A DNA stretch of 64,000 nucleotides from Candidatus Gastranaerophilales bacterium (GCA_944323485.1 CALUSR010000001.1:316437-380436), one strand, 5' to 3'. Positions 1 to 8,929 are shown, counted from the first letter of the stretch. Translations and numbers: made by a program. Notes: generated by a model not told the origin, from the sequence alone.

Positions 1-1
1 A

Positions 2-991
2 GAAATAATCATAGTAACATCAGGCTCTATAGGTATAGGAAAGAAAAAACTCAAGATGATTTCATCTCTTGATAATATTCCTCTTAAACAAGCCTGCGCT
101 GCTGTCGGTCAAGGACAGCTTATGTATATATATGAAGAAGGATTTGAAAAATTTGATATTCTTACAGCACAGGTTTTGTTGACAGAAGACGATTTTTCTC
201 AAAGACAAAAATATTTGAGTCTGAGAAATACTCTAAATGAGCTTCTGAAATACAATGTAATACCTATAATAAACCAGAATGATACGGTATCAACAAACTT
301 CACTGACCCGAATATGATTGCAAGCTTTGGTGATAACGACAAATTATCTGCTCTTGTTGCAAGCAAGCTGGATGCTGATTTAATGGTTATACTATCAGAT
401 ATAGACGGATTATTCGACAAAAATCCGAAAAAAAATACTGACGCAAAACTCATACCTCTTGTCGAAGAAATTACTCCGGAAATTGAATCCCTCGGATTCG
501 AAGCATCAGAAAACGGTAGAGGGGGAATGAAAACAAAACTCGAAGCAGCAAAAGTAGTTACACACTCAGGTCATTATGCCATGATTATCAACGGCGATAA
601 AAATCATATCGTAAGAGAAACATTCCATGGCAATTTTGTAGGTACTCTCTTTCTTCCTGTTGAAAATCTGTCAGGAAGAAAACGCTGGATAGCTTATGCA
701 ACAAATATTACAGGAGGACTAAAAGTGAACAGCGGAGCAAAAAAAGCTCTCGTTGAAAAATTTTCAAGCCTTCTTCCTATCGGTGTAATATCTGTCATAA
801 ACCGATTCCAATCAGGTGATGTTATCAGCATATTAGACGAAGATGAAAACGAATTTGCAAGAGGAATAGTCAACTTCTCTGATAAAGACTGTAAAAAAAT
901 CATAGGCAAACATTCTGAAGAAATAGAGCATATACTCGGAACAACAAATTATGATACAGTAATATCAAGGGATAACATAGCAATACTTTAG
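2..991 (+). CDS. proB: Glutamate 5-kinase (5' end outside window)
   Basis: Phosphorylates glutamate to gamma-glutamyl phosphate, the first step of proline synthesis. The reading frame is open from base 2, so the first ATG at base 56 is internal. The residues before it (VTSGSIGIG) match the conserved SSGA(I/V)..G loop of the amino-acid kinase fold. The kinase domain continues through the conserved NENDTV-like segment (here NQNDTVS), GDND and LSDIDGL. A C-terminal PUA domain follows and ends in SRDNIAIL. proA follows after 11 bases, so the two form an operon. Roughly the first 50 residues are missing. Confidence 0.96.
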   Translation, partial: EIIIVTSGSIGIGKKKLKMISSLDNIPLKQACAAVGQGQLMYIYEEGFEKFDILTAQVLLTEDDFSQRQKYLSLRNTLNELLKYNVIPIINQNDTVSTNFTDPNMIASFGDNDKLSALVASKLDADLMVILSDIDGLFDKNPKKNTDAKLIPLVEEITPEIESLGFEASENGRGGMKTKLEAAKVVTHSGHYAMIINGDKNHIVRETFHGNFVGTLFLPVENLSGRKRWIAYATNITGGLKVNSGAKKALVEKFSSLLPIGVISVINRFQSGDVISILDEDENEFARGIVNFSDKDCKKIIGKHSEEIEHILGTTNYDTVISRDNIAIL

Positions 992-1002
992 AAGGGAAAA
1001 AA

Positions 1003-2304
1003 ATGAATCTTGAACTTATTGCAAAAAATGCAAAAGAAGCCTCCTACAAACTTGCTTCTTTATCAGAAGAAATAAAAAACAAAGCTCTTCAAGAAGTAAG
1101 CAAAAATATAGAAAAAAATAAATCACTGATACTTGAAGCAAACAAAAAAGACCTCGAAAAAGCTCGGCAGATGGTCGAAAAAAAAGAAATTACAAAAGCA
1201 GCCTACAACAGGCTGAAACTTGATGAAGAAAAAATAAATACAATTATTCAAGGTTTCAAAGATATAGAAAAACTTGAAGACCCCGTAAACAAAAAACTAT
1301 GGGCAATGGAAATTGATGAAGGACTTGAACTTTATAAAGTAAGCTGTCCGATAGGAGTTATCGGAGTAATATTCGAAGCACGTCCAGATGTTGTCCCTCA
1401 AATTGCTTCGCTTGCAATCAAATCAGCAAACGCAGTAATCCTAAAAGGAGGCAAAGAAGCGGAATACTCAAACGAAATTTTCTGCAAGGTTATATCGGAA
1501 GCTCTCGATAAGGTGAAAGAATTTCCGAAAAACTCAATCAATTTGATAAAAACTCGTGAAGAAGTCAAACAAATGCTTGACCTAGATGAATATATAGACT
1601 TGATAATACCGAGGGGAGGAAATTCTCTTGTTAAATACATCAAATCAAACACAAGAATTCCCGTTCTAGGACACGCAGACGGAATATGCCACATCTACAT
1701 AGATGAGTCAGCTGACAAACAAAAAGCAATTGATATCTGTGTTGATGCAAAAATCCAATACCCTTCAGCATGCAACGCTGTAGAAACCATTTTGATAAAC
1801 GAAAAATGTTTTGATAACATACTGAAACCTCTTGTTGATGAACTTGAAAAAAACGAAGTCAAAATAAAAGCAGACGAAAAAATAAGATACTTAATCCCTT
1901 CTCTTGAACCGGCAACAGAAGAAGACTGGTCAACAGAATACGGAGAAAAAACAGTATCAATCAAAACAGTTCAAAATATCGAAGAAGCTATAAACCACAT
2001 CAATAAATACGGATCAGGACACACTGATTGTATAATAACCGAAGATGACAAAAACTCTGATTTATTCATGAACCTTGTTGACTCAGCAGGTGTTTACAAA
2101 AATGCTTCCACAAGATTTGCAGACGGTTTTAGATACGGACTCGGCGCAGAAGTCGGCATAAGTACGAATAAAACACATGCAAGAGGTCCAGTTGGTCTTG
2201 AAGGACTTGTTATCTATAAATACAAATTGTATGGAAACGGTCAATTTGTAGGACAATACAGCGGTAAAGCTGCCAAAAAATTTAAGCATAAAAGATTGAT
2301 ATAA
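1003..2304 (+). CDS. proA: Gamma-glutamyl phosphate reductase
   Basis: Reduces gamma-glutamyl phosphate to glutamate semialdehyde with NADPH, the second step of proline synthesis. The 433-residue length is normal for the family. Visible family segments are VIFEARPDV, the catalytic-cysteine region YPSACNAVET, and the end motif ARGPVGLEGL. The gene starts with ATG after an AAGGGAAA ribosome site and directly follows proB, its usual partner. Confidence 0.97.
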   Translation: MNLELIAKNAKEASYKLASLSEEIKNKALQEVSKNIEKNKSLILEANKKDLEKARQMVEKKEITKAAYNRLKLDEEKINTIIQGFKDIEKLEDPVNKKLWAMEIDEGLELYKVSCPIGVIGVIFEARPDVVPQIASLAIKSANAVILKGGKEAEYSNEIFCKVISEALDKVKEFPKNSINLIKTREEVKQMLDLDEYIDLIIPRGGNSLVKYIKSNTRIPVLGHADGICHIYIDESADKQKAIDICVDAKIQYPSACNAVETILINEKCFDNILKPLVDELEKNEVKIKADEKIRYLIPSLEPATEEDWSTEYGEKTVSIKTVQNIEEAINHINKYGSGHTDCIITEDDKNSDLFMNLVDSAGVYKNASTRFADGFRYGLGAEVGISTNKTHARGPVGLEGLVIYKYKLYGNGQFVGQYSGKAAKKFKHKRLI

Positions 2305-2306
2305 AA

Positions 2307-2618
2307 ATGATTATAAAAGCATTTGCCACATATCTTCAGAGTTTTGACAAAGAAAAAACAAACAAAACTTCTCTTGCAATACTCTATCAATGGTTGAGAG
2401 AAATTCTCTCATCCTCTCCCGATGATAATGTCAAAAGAGTAATACATGAAGAAATTGTTATAGAAAAAAATAATATAGGAATGTTTATTATCCATGCAAA
2501 ATCAGGCTCAGGAAAGAAACTTCTAGAATCACTCTATAATTTTGCTCTCAGCTATGAACATCAAAAATTCACAAGATGGGTTCACAAAATAAACCCCGAA
2601 GATTTCAATAATATTTAA
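2307..2618 (+). CDS. Hypothetical protein, 103 aa
   Basis: I do not recognise it. It starts two bases after the proA stop, so it is very probably co-transcribed with proBA. The sequence is mixed charged/hydrophobic with no signal peptide, membrane segment or cysteine. A glycine-rich stretch (KSGSGKKLL) looks like part of a P-loop, but no kinase context supports that reading. Its ATG lacks a strong ribosome site, which fits translational coupling to proA. Confidence 0.7.
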   Translation: MIIKAFATYLQSFDKEKTNKTSLAILYQWLREILSSSPDDNVKRVIHEEIVIEKNNIGMFIIHAKSGSGKKLLESLYNFALSYEHQKFTRWVHKINPEDFNNI

Positions 2619-2754
2619 ATTTTTACTTAAAATAATATTTGGCTCTTGTAAACAAAACGTATTATTTTCTTTAATAAATCTGTTATTTTTGCTTATTAAA
2701 AGTTAAAATAGTATATGTTAGATTATACAATGAGTTCAAGAAAAGTCTGCAAAG

Positions 2755-3405
2755 TTGAGTAATAATTTCCATAACGGTGATATGACAGGTAACTTTAACA
2801 ATATGGAAAGCGATATAAGAAAAGCTTCCGTTGTTAAAGAAAGAGTCAACCTGATATCAAGCCATATGTACAAACAATATCTTGATCATCAGATGGCTTG
2901 CGAAAATACAAAAGAGATGTTTTATCTCATTTTGAAAGAGATGGATTCTGTCATTGACTATCTCAAAGAATCTTTTTCAGCAAGAAGCATTTCATCATCA
3001 AATATATCTTATGAATTTTATAAAGAGAGCTGTATAGCAGTCATAAATATTTTATGGAATTCAATAACTTTCAAAACAAGAAACAATACAAGACCTCAGG
3101 CTCTTGCAAGAGAAAACTATCCTCCTCTTTTTTCAGGAAGGATTATAGCTTTGAACGGAAATTTTAAAAACCCTATAATCACAAACGAAGACTTTACTTC
3201 AACTCTTAAAAACGAGATAGCTTCTCTTTATATACCTGCGGATAAAACAGCAAACTGTATAATAAAAATAAAACACCTTGGAAATAAAGAATTCATAATA
3301 AACCCGATAGATGCACCACGTGAATTTCTTCTGAAAGTAATAGAAATTATATGCGGCGGAGGTATCTACCATGAAGAAGATTTTATTGTTGACCATGATT
3401 TTTAA
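2755..3405 (+). CDS. Hypothetical protein, about 216 aa
   Basis: I do not recognise it. It is a soluble, mostly alpha-helical N-terminal half followed by a mixed half. There is no signal peptide, membrane span or zinc motif. The start is uncertain: a TTG at 2755 gives the longest product, an in-frame ATG lies at 2782, and neither has a convincing ribosome site. Its stop overlaps the stop of the convergent dciA-like gene by four bases. A role cannot be given from the neighbours, because the adjacent genes run the other way. Confidence 0.6.
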   Translation: MSNNFHNGDMTGNFNNMESDIRKASVVKERVNLISSHMYKQYLDHQMACENTKEMFYLILKEMDSVIDYLKESFSARSISSSNISYEFYKESCIAVINILWNSITFKTRNNTRPQALARENYPPLFSGRIIALNGNFKNPIITNEDFTSTLKNEIASLYIPADKTANCIIKIKHLGNKEFIINPIDAPREFLLKVIEIICGGGIYHEEDFIVDHDF

Positions 3406-4049
3406 TCATTGTATTTGCAGCTAGGGCAAAGAACAGGTTCTCCTTCAATAATATAGTTCAAAGTTATTCCGCATTTTTCACATGAAGGATAGTTGTTCTC
3501 TTTTTTCCATATCTCTGATTTAACATCTTTTATCATAAGTTTTTTCATTCTGTTTTTCAGATTTTCATCTCCGAAATGAACTTTTTCTAAAGACTTCTCT
3601 ATATCATCAAATATTGACTTTGGTATGTCTATAAATTCCAAATCAACATCGGAAGGTTCTTTTAAAAATATTATACCTTCATTATCAGATGATTTTTTTT
3701 CTTCTTTTTCGTATTCTCTCCACAGTTTTGCATCAAAATAAATATCATCAATTCTCAAAACAAGAGGTTTTGAATAATTTTCTATCTTTTTCAACAAATC
3801 TTTCTTGAATAAAAATAACTCCTGAGATATAACAGGTGATTTTACGGCAACAACAAGAGTGTTTATATTATTTTTTGACTTAATCATCACTGCTCTTGTA
3901 TTATTTTTGAATCTGAATCCGGCTATTTCACTCCATGAATTAAAAAAAACAGACTCTCTCATTTTTAAATCAAGACCTATTTTTTTCGTGAGCCCTCCCA
4001 TAATATTTTTGAGAGAATCAGGTTTTGCATCTTTGAAAAAGTCAGCCAT
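3402..4049 (-). CDS. dciA: DciA-like (DUF721) protein with C-terminal zinc ribbon
   Basis: DUF721/DciA proteins load the replicative helicase DnaB in bacteria that lack DnaC. The N-terminal half carries the family pattern: a tryptophan followed by an IAG-like turn (W..IAG), then alternating hydrophobics (LVVAVKSPVISQEL) and the QEL...K..LL helix. At the C-terminus, Cys190, Cys193, Cys208 and Cys211 form a four-cysteine zinc-ribbon pattern that many DUF721 proteins lack. Its ATG lies inside the end of recF (8-base overlap), giving the order dnaN-recF-DUF721 seen in many bacteria. The family call is firm; the loader role is inferred from characterised homologues. Confidence 0.82.
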   Translation of the reverse strand: MADFFKDAKPDSLKNIMGGLTKKIGLDLKMRESVFFNSWSEIAGFRFKNNTRAVMIKSKNNINTLVVAVKSPVISQELFLFKKDLLKKIENYSKPLVLRIDDIYFDAKLWREYEKEEKKSSDNEGIIFLKEPSDVDLEFIDIPKSIFDDIEKSLEKVHFGDENLKNRMKKLMIKDVKSEIWKKENNYPSCEKCGITLNYIIEGEPVLCPSCKYND

Positions 4050-5175
4050 CTATCTTACCATCTTTCACTTTGTATATTTTTACATCTTTCAAAAATTCTT
4101 TTTCAAAACTCAAAATGTCTACAGATGTTATTATTGTCTGGATATCAGAACCTATTGATTTGAGTAGAAAATTCTGCCGTGTTTTATCAAGCTCAGCCAA
4201 AACATCATCAAGCAGCAAAACAGGTTTTTCATCAATTTTCTCTTTTATTATATCAAGTTCAGATAATTTGAGTGATAATACTATGGTTCTCTGCTGTCCT
4301 TGAGAAGCAAAGCTCAAAGCATCAAATCCGTTTATAAAAAACTTCAAATCATCTCTGTGAGGACCGACAAGAGTCTGGGCTCTGATTAATTCTTCCTGTT
4401 TTCTCTCCGATAATTTTTCTTCAAATCTTTTTGATATTTCTTCTATACTGAAATTTTTATCATCTGATATATCTATATCTTCAAAAACAGATGATTGATA
4501 AACCATAGATAAATTCTCGCTCTCAGCTATTATTTTATGCTTTTCTTTAGCAATGGAATCAATTTCTTTCAAATATTTCAGCCTTAGATAAATTATATTG
4601 CTGCCAGTTATAATCAACTGTTCATCAAAAGCATCAAGAGTTTTTATCAAACTCGAATTAGAATTAGCTTTATTATCCTTAAGTATATTATTTCTATGAT
4701 TTCTTATCTTATTATATTTATCTAACCTGTCTTTGTATGCAGGATAAATAGAACTGATACTTGAGTCAATCCATTTTCTTCTATCCTGAGGTACTCCTCT
4801 AATCAACAGCAAATCATCAACGCAAAAATTTACGCTGACAATATTCCCCAAAAAATCAGAAGACTTTGTCTTTTTTATATCATTTACCTTAAGAATCTTC
4901 TTCGAAGGCGGGTTTATTATTACCTCAAGAGATAAATCCATCTCATATTTGGTTATATCACCTTTTATTTTGCAAAAAGATTCACCCCATAGTATAAGCT
5001 CACTATCTTTCTGTATACGGTAAGAATCATTGTGCGACAGATAGTAAACAGCCTCAAGAATATTTGTCTTACCCTGAGCATTCTCGCCGACAACCAATGT
5101 TTTAATGCTGTCAAAATCTATGGAACAATCTCTGTAGTTCCTGAAATTCGTCAGTTGTAAATTATTCAGAAACAT
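4042..5175 (-). CDS. recF: DNA replication/repair protein RecF
   Basis: SMC-like ABC ATPase of the RecFOR pathway that helps load RecA at single-stranded gaps. At 377 residues it has normal length. It begins with the typical LQLTNFRNY, followed by Walker A GENAQGKT (residues 30-37). The ABC signature region is SFASQGQQRT and Walker B is VLLLDDVLAELD. It starts two bases after the dnaN stop, so dnaN, recF and the DUF721 gene are one operon. Confidence 0.96.
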   Translation of the reverse strand: MFLNNLQLTNFRNYRDCSIDFDSIKTLVVGENAQGKTNILEAVYYLSHNDSYRIQKDSELILWGESFCKIKGDITKYEMDLSLEVIINPPSKKILKVNDIKKTKSSDFLGNIVSVNFCVDDLLLIRGVPQDRRKWIDSSISSIYPAYKDRLDKYNKIRNHRNNILKDNKANSNSSLIKTLDAFDEQLIITGSNIIYLRLKYLKEIDSIAKEKHKIIAESENLSMVYQSSVFEDIDISDDKNFSIEEISKRFEEKLSERKQEELIRAQTLVGPHRDDLKFFINGFDALSFASQGQQRTIVLSLKLSELDIIKEKIDEKPVLLLDDVLAELDKTRQNFLLKSIGSDIQTIITSVDILSFEKEFLKDVKIYKVKDGKIDG

Positions 5176-5177
5176 AA

Positions 5178-6299
5178 TTATCTAATCTGTACAGGCATAA
5201 CCAAACAGATATAATTATCATCGCTTTGAGGTTTGAAAACAGTTGCACTAAGTGGAGTATTCAAATCTATTCTGACTTTTTCGCTGTCCATAATTTTCAA
5301 TGAATCCAATATATACCTGTAATTGAATGCAATCATCAGCTCGTCATCTTTATAATCAATATCAATCAAATCCATAGATGCACCTGCATCAGATGTATCA
5401 GCTTTCAGAAGAAGTTTATCGTCGCTGAAAGTAAATTTTACGATGCTTGTTCTTTCATTTACCATGGTTGATACTCTATCAAGAGCAACAATCAAAGCTT
5501 CTCTGTCAACAACAGCCGTCTTTTCTCCTTTTTCAGGAATAAGCTGTTGATACTTCGGATATTGACCTTCTAATAATCTTGAAGCCAAAAATCTATCATC
5601 CATCTTGAATAGAATTTGCCCCTTTTTGACTATTATATCCATAGACTCATTCTCAAAACCTGCAGTAAATCTCAATAATTCATTAAGTGTTTTTGAAGGT
5701 ATGACTGCAGTAAAATCATTATCTTCAACAGAATCGAGCTTTTCTATTACTCTTGATAATCTATTTCCGTCAGTAGCAGCCATCTCAAGCTCACCGTTGA
5801 AAATCTTGCAGAAAACACCGCTGAGTATATTGTTCGTATCATAAGACGCTGTAGAAAAAACAGTTTGTTTTACAGCTTTCAAAAAAGGTTTTATTTTAAC
5901 GGATACGGATACTTTATCTTTAAGCAATTCTTTTTGTGCTAACTCTGGAAACTCGGATGAAGATATACCTACTATATCAAATTTTGAATTTCCGCATGTA
6001 ATAGAAACAACATTTGTATCTTCATTAAGCTCAAAAGAAACAGGTTTGTCTGGGAGTTTTGAAATAATTTCGTTTAATTTTTTTGCAGGAAGAGTAATGC
6101 TTCCTTTTTCATTTACAACAGCAGGAGAAGTTAGTTCGATAGCCAAATCCAAATCTGTTGCAGAAAATTTCAGAGAGTTATCACCTACTGTTTCAATAAG
6201 AACATTTGACAAAACAGGTTGAACTGTTTTTTGTGCCGTTATTTTTTCTGTCAATCTCAAACTGTTATTGAATGATTCTTTTTGAATAATAAACTTCAT
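5178..6299 (-). CDS. dnaN: DNA polymerase III beta subunit (sliding clamp)
   Basis: Ring-shaped clamp that tethers DNA polymerase III to DNA. The 373 residues fit three repeated clamp domains. Recognisable segments are the FSATDLDLAIE region near residue 57, AATDGNRLSRV in domain two, and the C-terminal VMPVQIR, the classical family ending (MP.R). A strong ribosome site, AAGGAGAG, lies just upstream of the ATG. It is first in a dnaN-recF-dciA-like operon reading away from the candidate origin. dnaA is not in the window. Confidence 0.97.
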   Translation of the reverse strand: MKFIIQKESFNNSLRLTEKITAQKTVQPVLSNVLIETVGDNSLKFSATDLDLAIELTSPAVVNEKGSITLPAKKLNEIISKLPDKPVSFELNEDTNVVSITCGNSKFDIVGISSSEFPELAQKELLKDKVSVSVKIKPFLKAVKQTVFSTASYDTNNILSGVFCKIFNGELEMAATDGNRLSRVIEKLDSVEDNDFTAVIPSKTLNELLRFTAGFENESMDIIVKKGQILFKMDDRFLASRLLEGQYPKYQQLIPEKGEKTAVVDREALIVALDRVSTMVNERTSIVKFTFSDDKLLLKADTSDAGASMDLIDIDYKDDELMIAFNYRYILDSLKIMDSEKVRIDLNTPLSATVFKPQSDDNYICLVMPVQIR

Positions 6300-6713
6300 A
6301 TTCCAAACTCTCCTTTATATGTTTATTTATCATTTATTATATTATATTTATAAATATATATATATAATTAGTCGTAGTATAGTAATAAAAAATCTGTAGA
6401 AATCATATTGTGTTTCAATTATATCACCAAAAAAAGCTGTATAAAAACTGTTGATAATTTGTTTAATTTTCTATAAGTTTTGTACAGCTTAAAAATTTTT
6501 ATACACTGTTTTTTTTATTTTTTACAACTTCTGTACAAAAATTCTACAGTTTTTGAACAGCTTTTTTCTCTCAACCACATGGTCTATATCATTTTGGCAT
6601 AATTCAATCATGGGATGGATGATATATATACTCAAAATGATGTATTTTTTAATTAGGATATTATATTTTTATCCTTTTAACTAAAAAAGATAGTAAACAG
6701 GTGGTTGGGAAAA
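6300..6713. other. Candidate chromosomal replication origin (oriC)
   Basis: A 0.4 kb AT-rich gap between dnaN (reading left) and the flagellar operon (reading right). It holds a nearly pure A/T tract (about 6316-6390) that could unwind, one near-match to the DnaA box (TTATACACT at 6499-6507, one base off TTATMCACA), a second weaker one (TGTTGATAA at 6449-6457) and several copies of a CTGTNNAAAA motif in both directions. Top-strand composition changes here. Hand counts in 60-base lines give C>G to the left (starting at 421: C14/G8; 3541: C12/G5; 5461: C17/G9). They give G>C to the right, even inside minus-strand genes (58681: C8/G15; 61261: C9/G15). Cyanobacterial origins also lie beside dnaN. 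This is inference, not demonstrated. Confidence 0.6.
6434..6563. repeat. Inverted copies of motif AAGCTGTNNAAAAACTGT
   Basis: Forward copy at 6434-6451 (AAGCTGTATAAAAACTGT, followed directly by TGATAA). Reverse-strand copy at 6541-6563 (reads AAGCTGTTCAAAAACTGTAG on the minus strand). A shorter reverse copy lies at 6478-6490 (AAGCTGTACAAAA). Related half-sites occur at 6394-6402 (CTGTAGAAA) and 6531-6540 (CTGTACAAAA). The arrangement is symmetrical around the TTATACACT box. The copies could be initiator-binding sites or operators shared by dnaN and the flagellar operon. Confidence 0.7.
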
Positions 6714-7271
6714 ATGGAAATTTCAAGTCTGGATTTAACTCTTAGACGTATTCAACAGATTGAACAAACTTTTGGAGACATAGGTGTGTCTTCTGTTGAA
6801 GAACAAAAAAATTTCAACGGTGTTCTTCAAAATGTTATGAACACTCAAAATACACCTGCTGTATCAGAAGAAGAAAGAACAAGTTTTGTAGAAGATATAG
6901 ACTATATTATAAAAGAAAAAGCAGATAAATATAATCTTGATGAAAGTCTGATAAAAGCTGTCATAAAAGCTGAATCAGGATTTAATCCTAATGCTGTATC
7001 AAAAGCAGGTGCATCGGGTTTAATGCAACTGATGCCTGGTACTGCAAGAGGTTTGGGGGTTGAAGATATTTTTGATGTTGAGCAGAATATCGAAGGAGGA
7101 GCAAAATATCTGAGAGGAATGCTTGACAGATTTGACGGCGATAAAAGCCTTGCGCTGGCTGCTTATAATGCAGGACCGAATGCCGTAAAAAGATACGGAG
7201 GCATACCTCCTTATCAAGAAACACAGAACTATGTCAAACGTGTGTTGAGTTACGAAAGAAACTACTTATAG
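6714..7271 (+). CDS. Lytic transglycosylase (SLT family), flagellar-operon head gene
   Basis: Cleaves peptidoglycan glycan strands and probably opens the wall for the flagellar rod. The C-terminal SLT domain shows the catalytic Glu87 in KAESGFNP, then GASGLMQLMPGTA, NIEGGAKYL and ALAAYNAGPNAV. The first 60 residues are a linker with no obvious signal peptide, so export may use the flagellar apparatus or another route. AGGTGG at 6699-6704 sits nine bases before the ATG at 6714, so I prefer that start to the TTG at 6705. flgF follows after nine bases. The operon's flgJ lacks a muramidase domain, so this enzyme plausibly does that job. Confidence 0.88.
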   Translation: MEISSLDLTLRRIQQIEQTFGDIGVSSVEEQKNFNGVLQNVMNTQNTPAVSEEERTSFVEDIDYIIKEKADKYNLDESLIKAVIKAESGFNPNAVSKAGASGLMQLMPGTARGLGVEDIFDVEQNIEGGAKYLRGMLDRFDGDKSLALAAYNAGPNAVKRYGGIPPYQETQNYVKRVLSYERNYL

Positions 7272-7280
7272 GAGTAAGAG

Positions 7281-8108
7281 ATGCTTAGAAGTATAGATTC
7301 TACAAAAAACGGAATAAATACCATAGTAGACCTTAATGACGCTCTTGCTCATAATATGGCTAACGTCAACACAACCGGCTACAAACAGGTAAAACTTGTA
7401 TTCAAAGATATACAACAAACAGCTGTCAGCAACATAAAATCCGATAAAGAATACTTTATAAATGAAGGAACAGGTACTGACTCTATAGGTTCTTTGAGTG
7501 TTGGCCCTCTCACCCAACGTTCTGTAATAGATTTCAGGCAGGGGAGCATAATAGAAACAGGAAATACTTTTGACCTTGCTTTGAATGGTAACGGATTTTT
7601 TAAAGTAAGAACACCTGAAGGAGAGGAAAAATACACAAGAAACGGTGCTTTTACTTTTCACACAAACGGAACAGTTACCGATTTGGAAGGTAATTACCTT
7701 CTTAACCAGCAGAATATGCCTGTAGTTATAGATTTACAGGAATCAAGAACAAAAGACATAATTATTGATAAACAGGGAAATATAAACGTAAAAAGAGGAG
7801 AACCAGGAGCAGAATCTTTCGAAACACTCGATACCATAAATATTGTTGACTTTGCAAACAGAGAAGATATGGAATCTTTAGGCGGAGTTTATTTTAAACC
7901 GAGAAACGAAAGCCTCAACCCTCAAATAGCAACAACATGTGAGATAGTTCAGGGTTCACTCGAATCATCAAATGCAGATGCAGTAAAGACAATGATAAAA
8001 TCAATTGATGCAATGCGAAGTTATGAATCAATGGTAAATACAATCAGAACAGCAAGTGACACACTTGAACAAGCAGTAACACAGACGGGAAGACCAATAT
8101 CAAGTTAA
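7281..8108 (+). CDS. flgF: Flagellar basal-body rod protein, FlgF type
   Basis: Axial rod subunit exported by the flagellar type III apparatus. The N-terminal heptad region has the rod signature (HNMANVNTTGYK) and the C-terminal helix has GSLESSNADAVKTM and MRSYESMV, typical of FlgF/FlgG. The middle has the NTFDLALNGNGFFKV repeat segment. It is placed directly before flgG, which is more canonical, so this copy is called FlgF. FlgF versus another FlgG-like rod protein cannot be fully separated by eye. Confidence 0.85.
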   Translation: MLRSIDSTKNGINTIVDLNDALAHNMANVNTTGYKQVKLVFKDIQQTAVSNIKSDKEYFINEGTGTDSIGSLSVGPLTQRSVIDFRQGSIIETGNTFDLALNGNGFFKVRTPEGEEKYTRNGAFTFHTNGTVTDLEGNYLLNQQNMPVVIDLQESRTKDIIIDKQGNINVKRGEPGAESFETLDTINIVDFANREDMESLGGVYFKPRNESLNPQIATTCEIVQGSLESSNADAVKTMIKSIDAMRSYESMVNTIRTASDTLEQAVTQTGRPISS

Positions 8109-8131
8109 TTTAAATAAAGCGGGAGGATAAA

Positions 8132-8917
8132 ATGTTAAGAGCTCTAATGACAGCCGCAACAGGAATGGATGCACAACAACTGAATATTGACGTAATAGCG
8201 AACAACGTCGCTAACGTATCAACAACCGGCTACAAAAAGGTAAGAACAGAATTTCAAAGTCTTTTGAGCCAGATAGAAAGAGCCCCGGGTGCTCTTGTTG
8301 CTCAGGGTACAAATCAGCCTGTAGGCGTTGAAGTCGGTCTTGGTGTAAAGCCATCTGCAACACAGAGAGTTTTTACAAGCGGTACAATTGTTTCAACAGG
8401 AAACTCTTTTGATGTTGCAATAGAAGGAGACGGATTTTTCAGAATCCAGCTTGATGACGGAACAATAGCCTATACACGTGATGGAAGTTTCAAAGTCGAT
8501 GGAAACGGTACTTTGTGTACAACCGATGGATATATTGTACAGCCTCAGATTACAATCCCTCAGGATGCAAATGAGTTTATCATTACATCTGACGGGAAAG
8601 TATCCGTCAAAATAAATAACGAACCAACACAGACAGAAATAGGTACACTCGAACTTGCAAAATTTATAAACCCTGCAGGGCTTATATCAATGGGTAAGAA
8701 CCTTTTGCTTGAATCACCGGCTTCAGGTCAACCAATACAGGGTATCCCGGGACAGGAAGGTTTTGGAACTCTTCTTCAGTCATCACTTGAAGGCTCAAAC
8801 GTTCAAATAGTAACGGAACTGGTTAATCTTATTCAAGCTCAAAGAGCTTTTGAGGCAAATTCAAATATGATTCAATCTGCAAGTGAAATGCTTCAGCAGG
8901 CTAATCAAATAAGATAA
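8132..8917 (+). CDS. flgG: Flagellar distal rod protein FlgG
   Basis: Forms the distal rod passing through the P and L rings. The 261 residues match the usual FlgG length. It starts MLRALMTAATGMDAQQ with NNVANVSTTGYKK, and ends with GSNVQIVTELVNLIQAQRAFEANS, the hallmark FlgG C-terminus. A good ribosome site (GGGAGG) precedes the ATG. It sits between flgF and flgA in the rod/ring operon. Confidence 0.96.
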   Translation: MLRALMTAATGMDAQQLNIDVIANNVANVSTTGYKKVRTEFQSLLSQIERAPGALVAQGTNQPVGVEVGLGVKPSATQRVFTSGTIVSTGNSFDVAIEGDGFFRIQLDDGTIAYTRDGSFKVDGNGTLCTTDGYIVQPQITIPQDANEFIITSDGKVSVKINNEPTQTEIGTLELAKFINPAGLISMGKNLLLESPASGQPIQGIPGQEGFGTLLQSSLEGSNVQIVTELVNLIQAQRAFEANSNMIQSASEMLQQANQIR

Positions 8918-8929
8918 GGAAGAAAAATA

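Noticed and set aside
2310-2560. P-loop kinase from SGSGKK in the 103-aa protein after proA
   Set aside because: The motif is near the C-terminus with no following helix/strand pattern or Walker B.
2730-2762. Ten-codon leader ORF before the gene at 2755
   Set aside because: It has no clear ribosome site and no attenuator-like codon run or hairpin; it is probably chance.
6531-6560. LexA-type SOS box (CTGT-N8-ACAG)
   Set aside because: CTGT and ACAG occur on facing sides, but the spacings (11 between 6531 and 6549) do not fit the N8 rule, and the same half-sites are part of the longer repeated motif.
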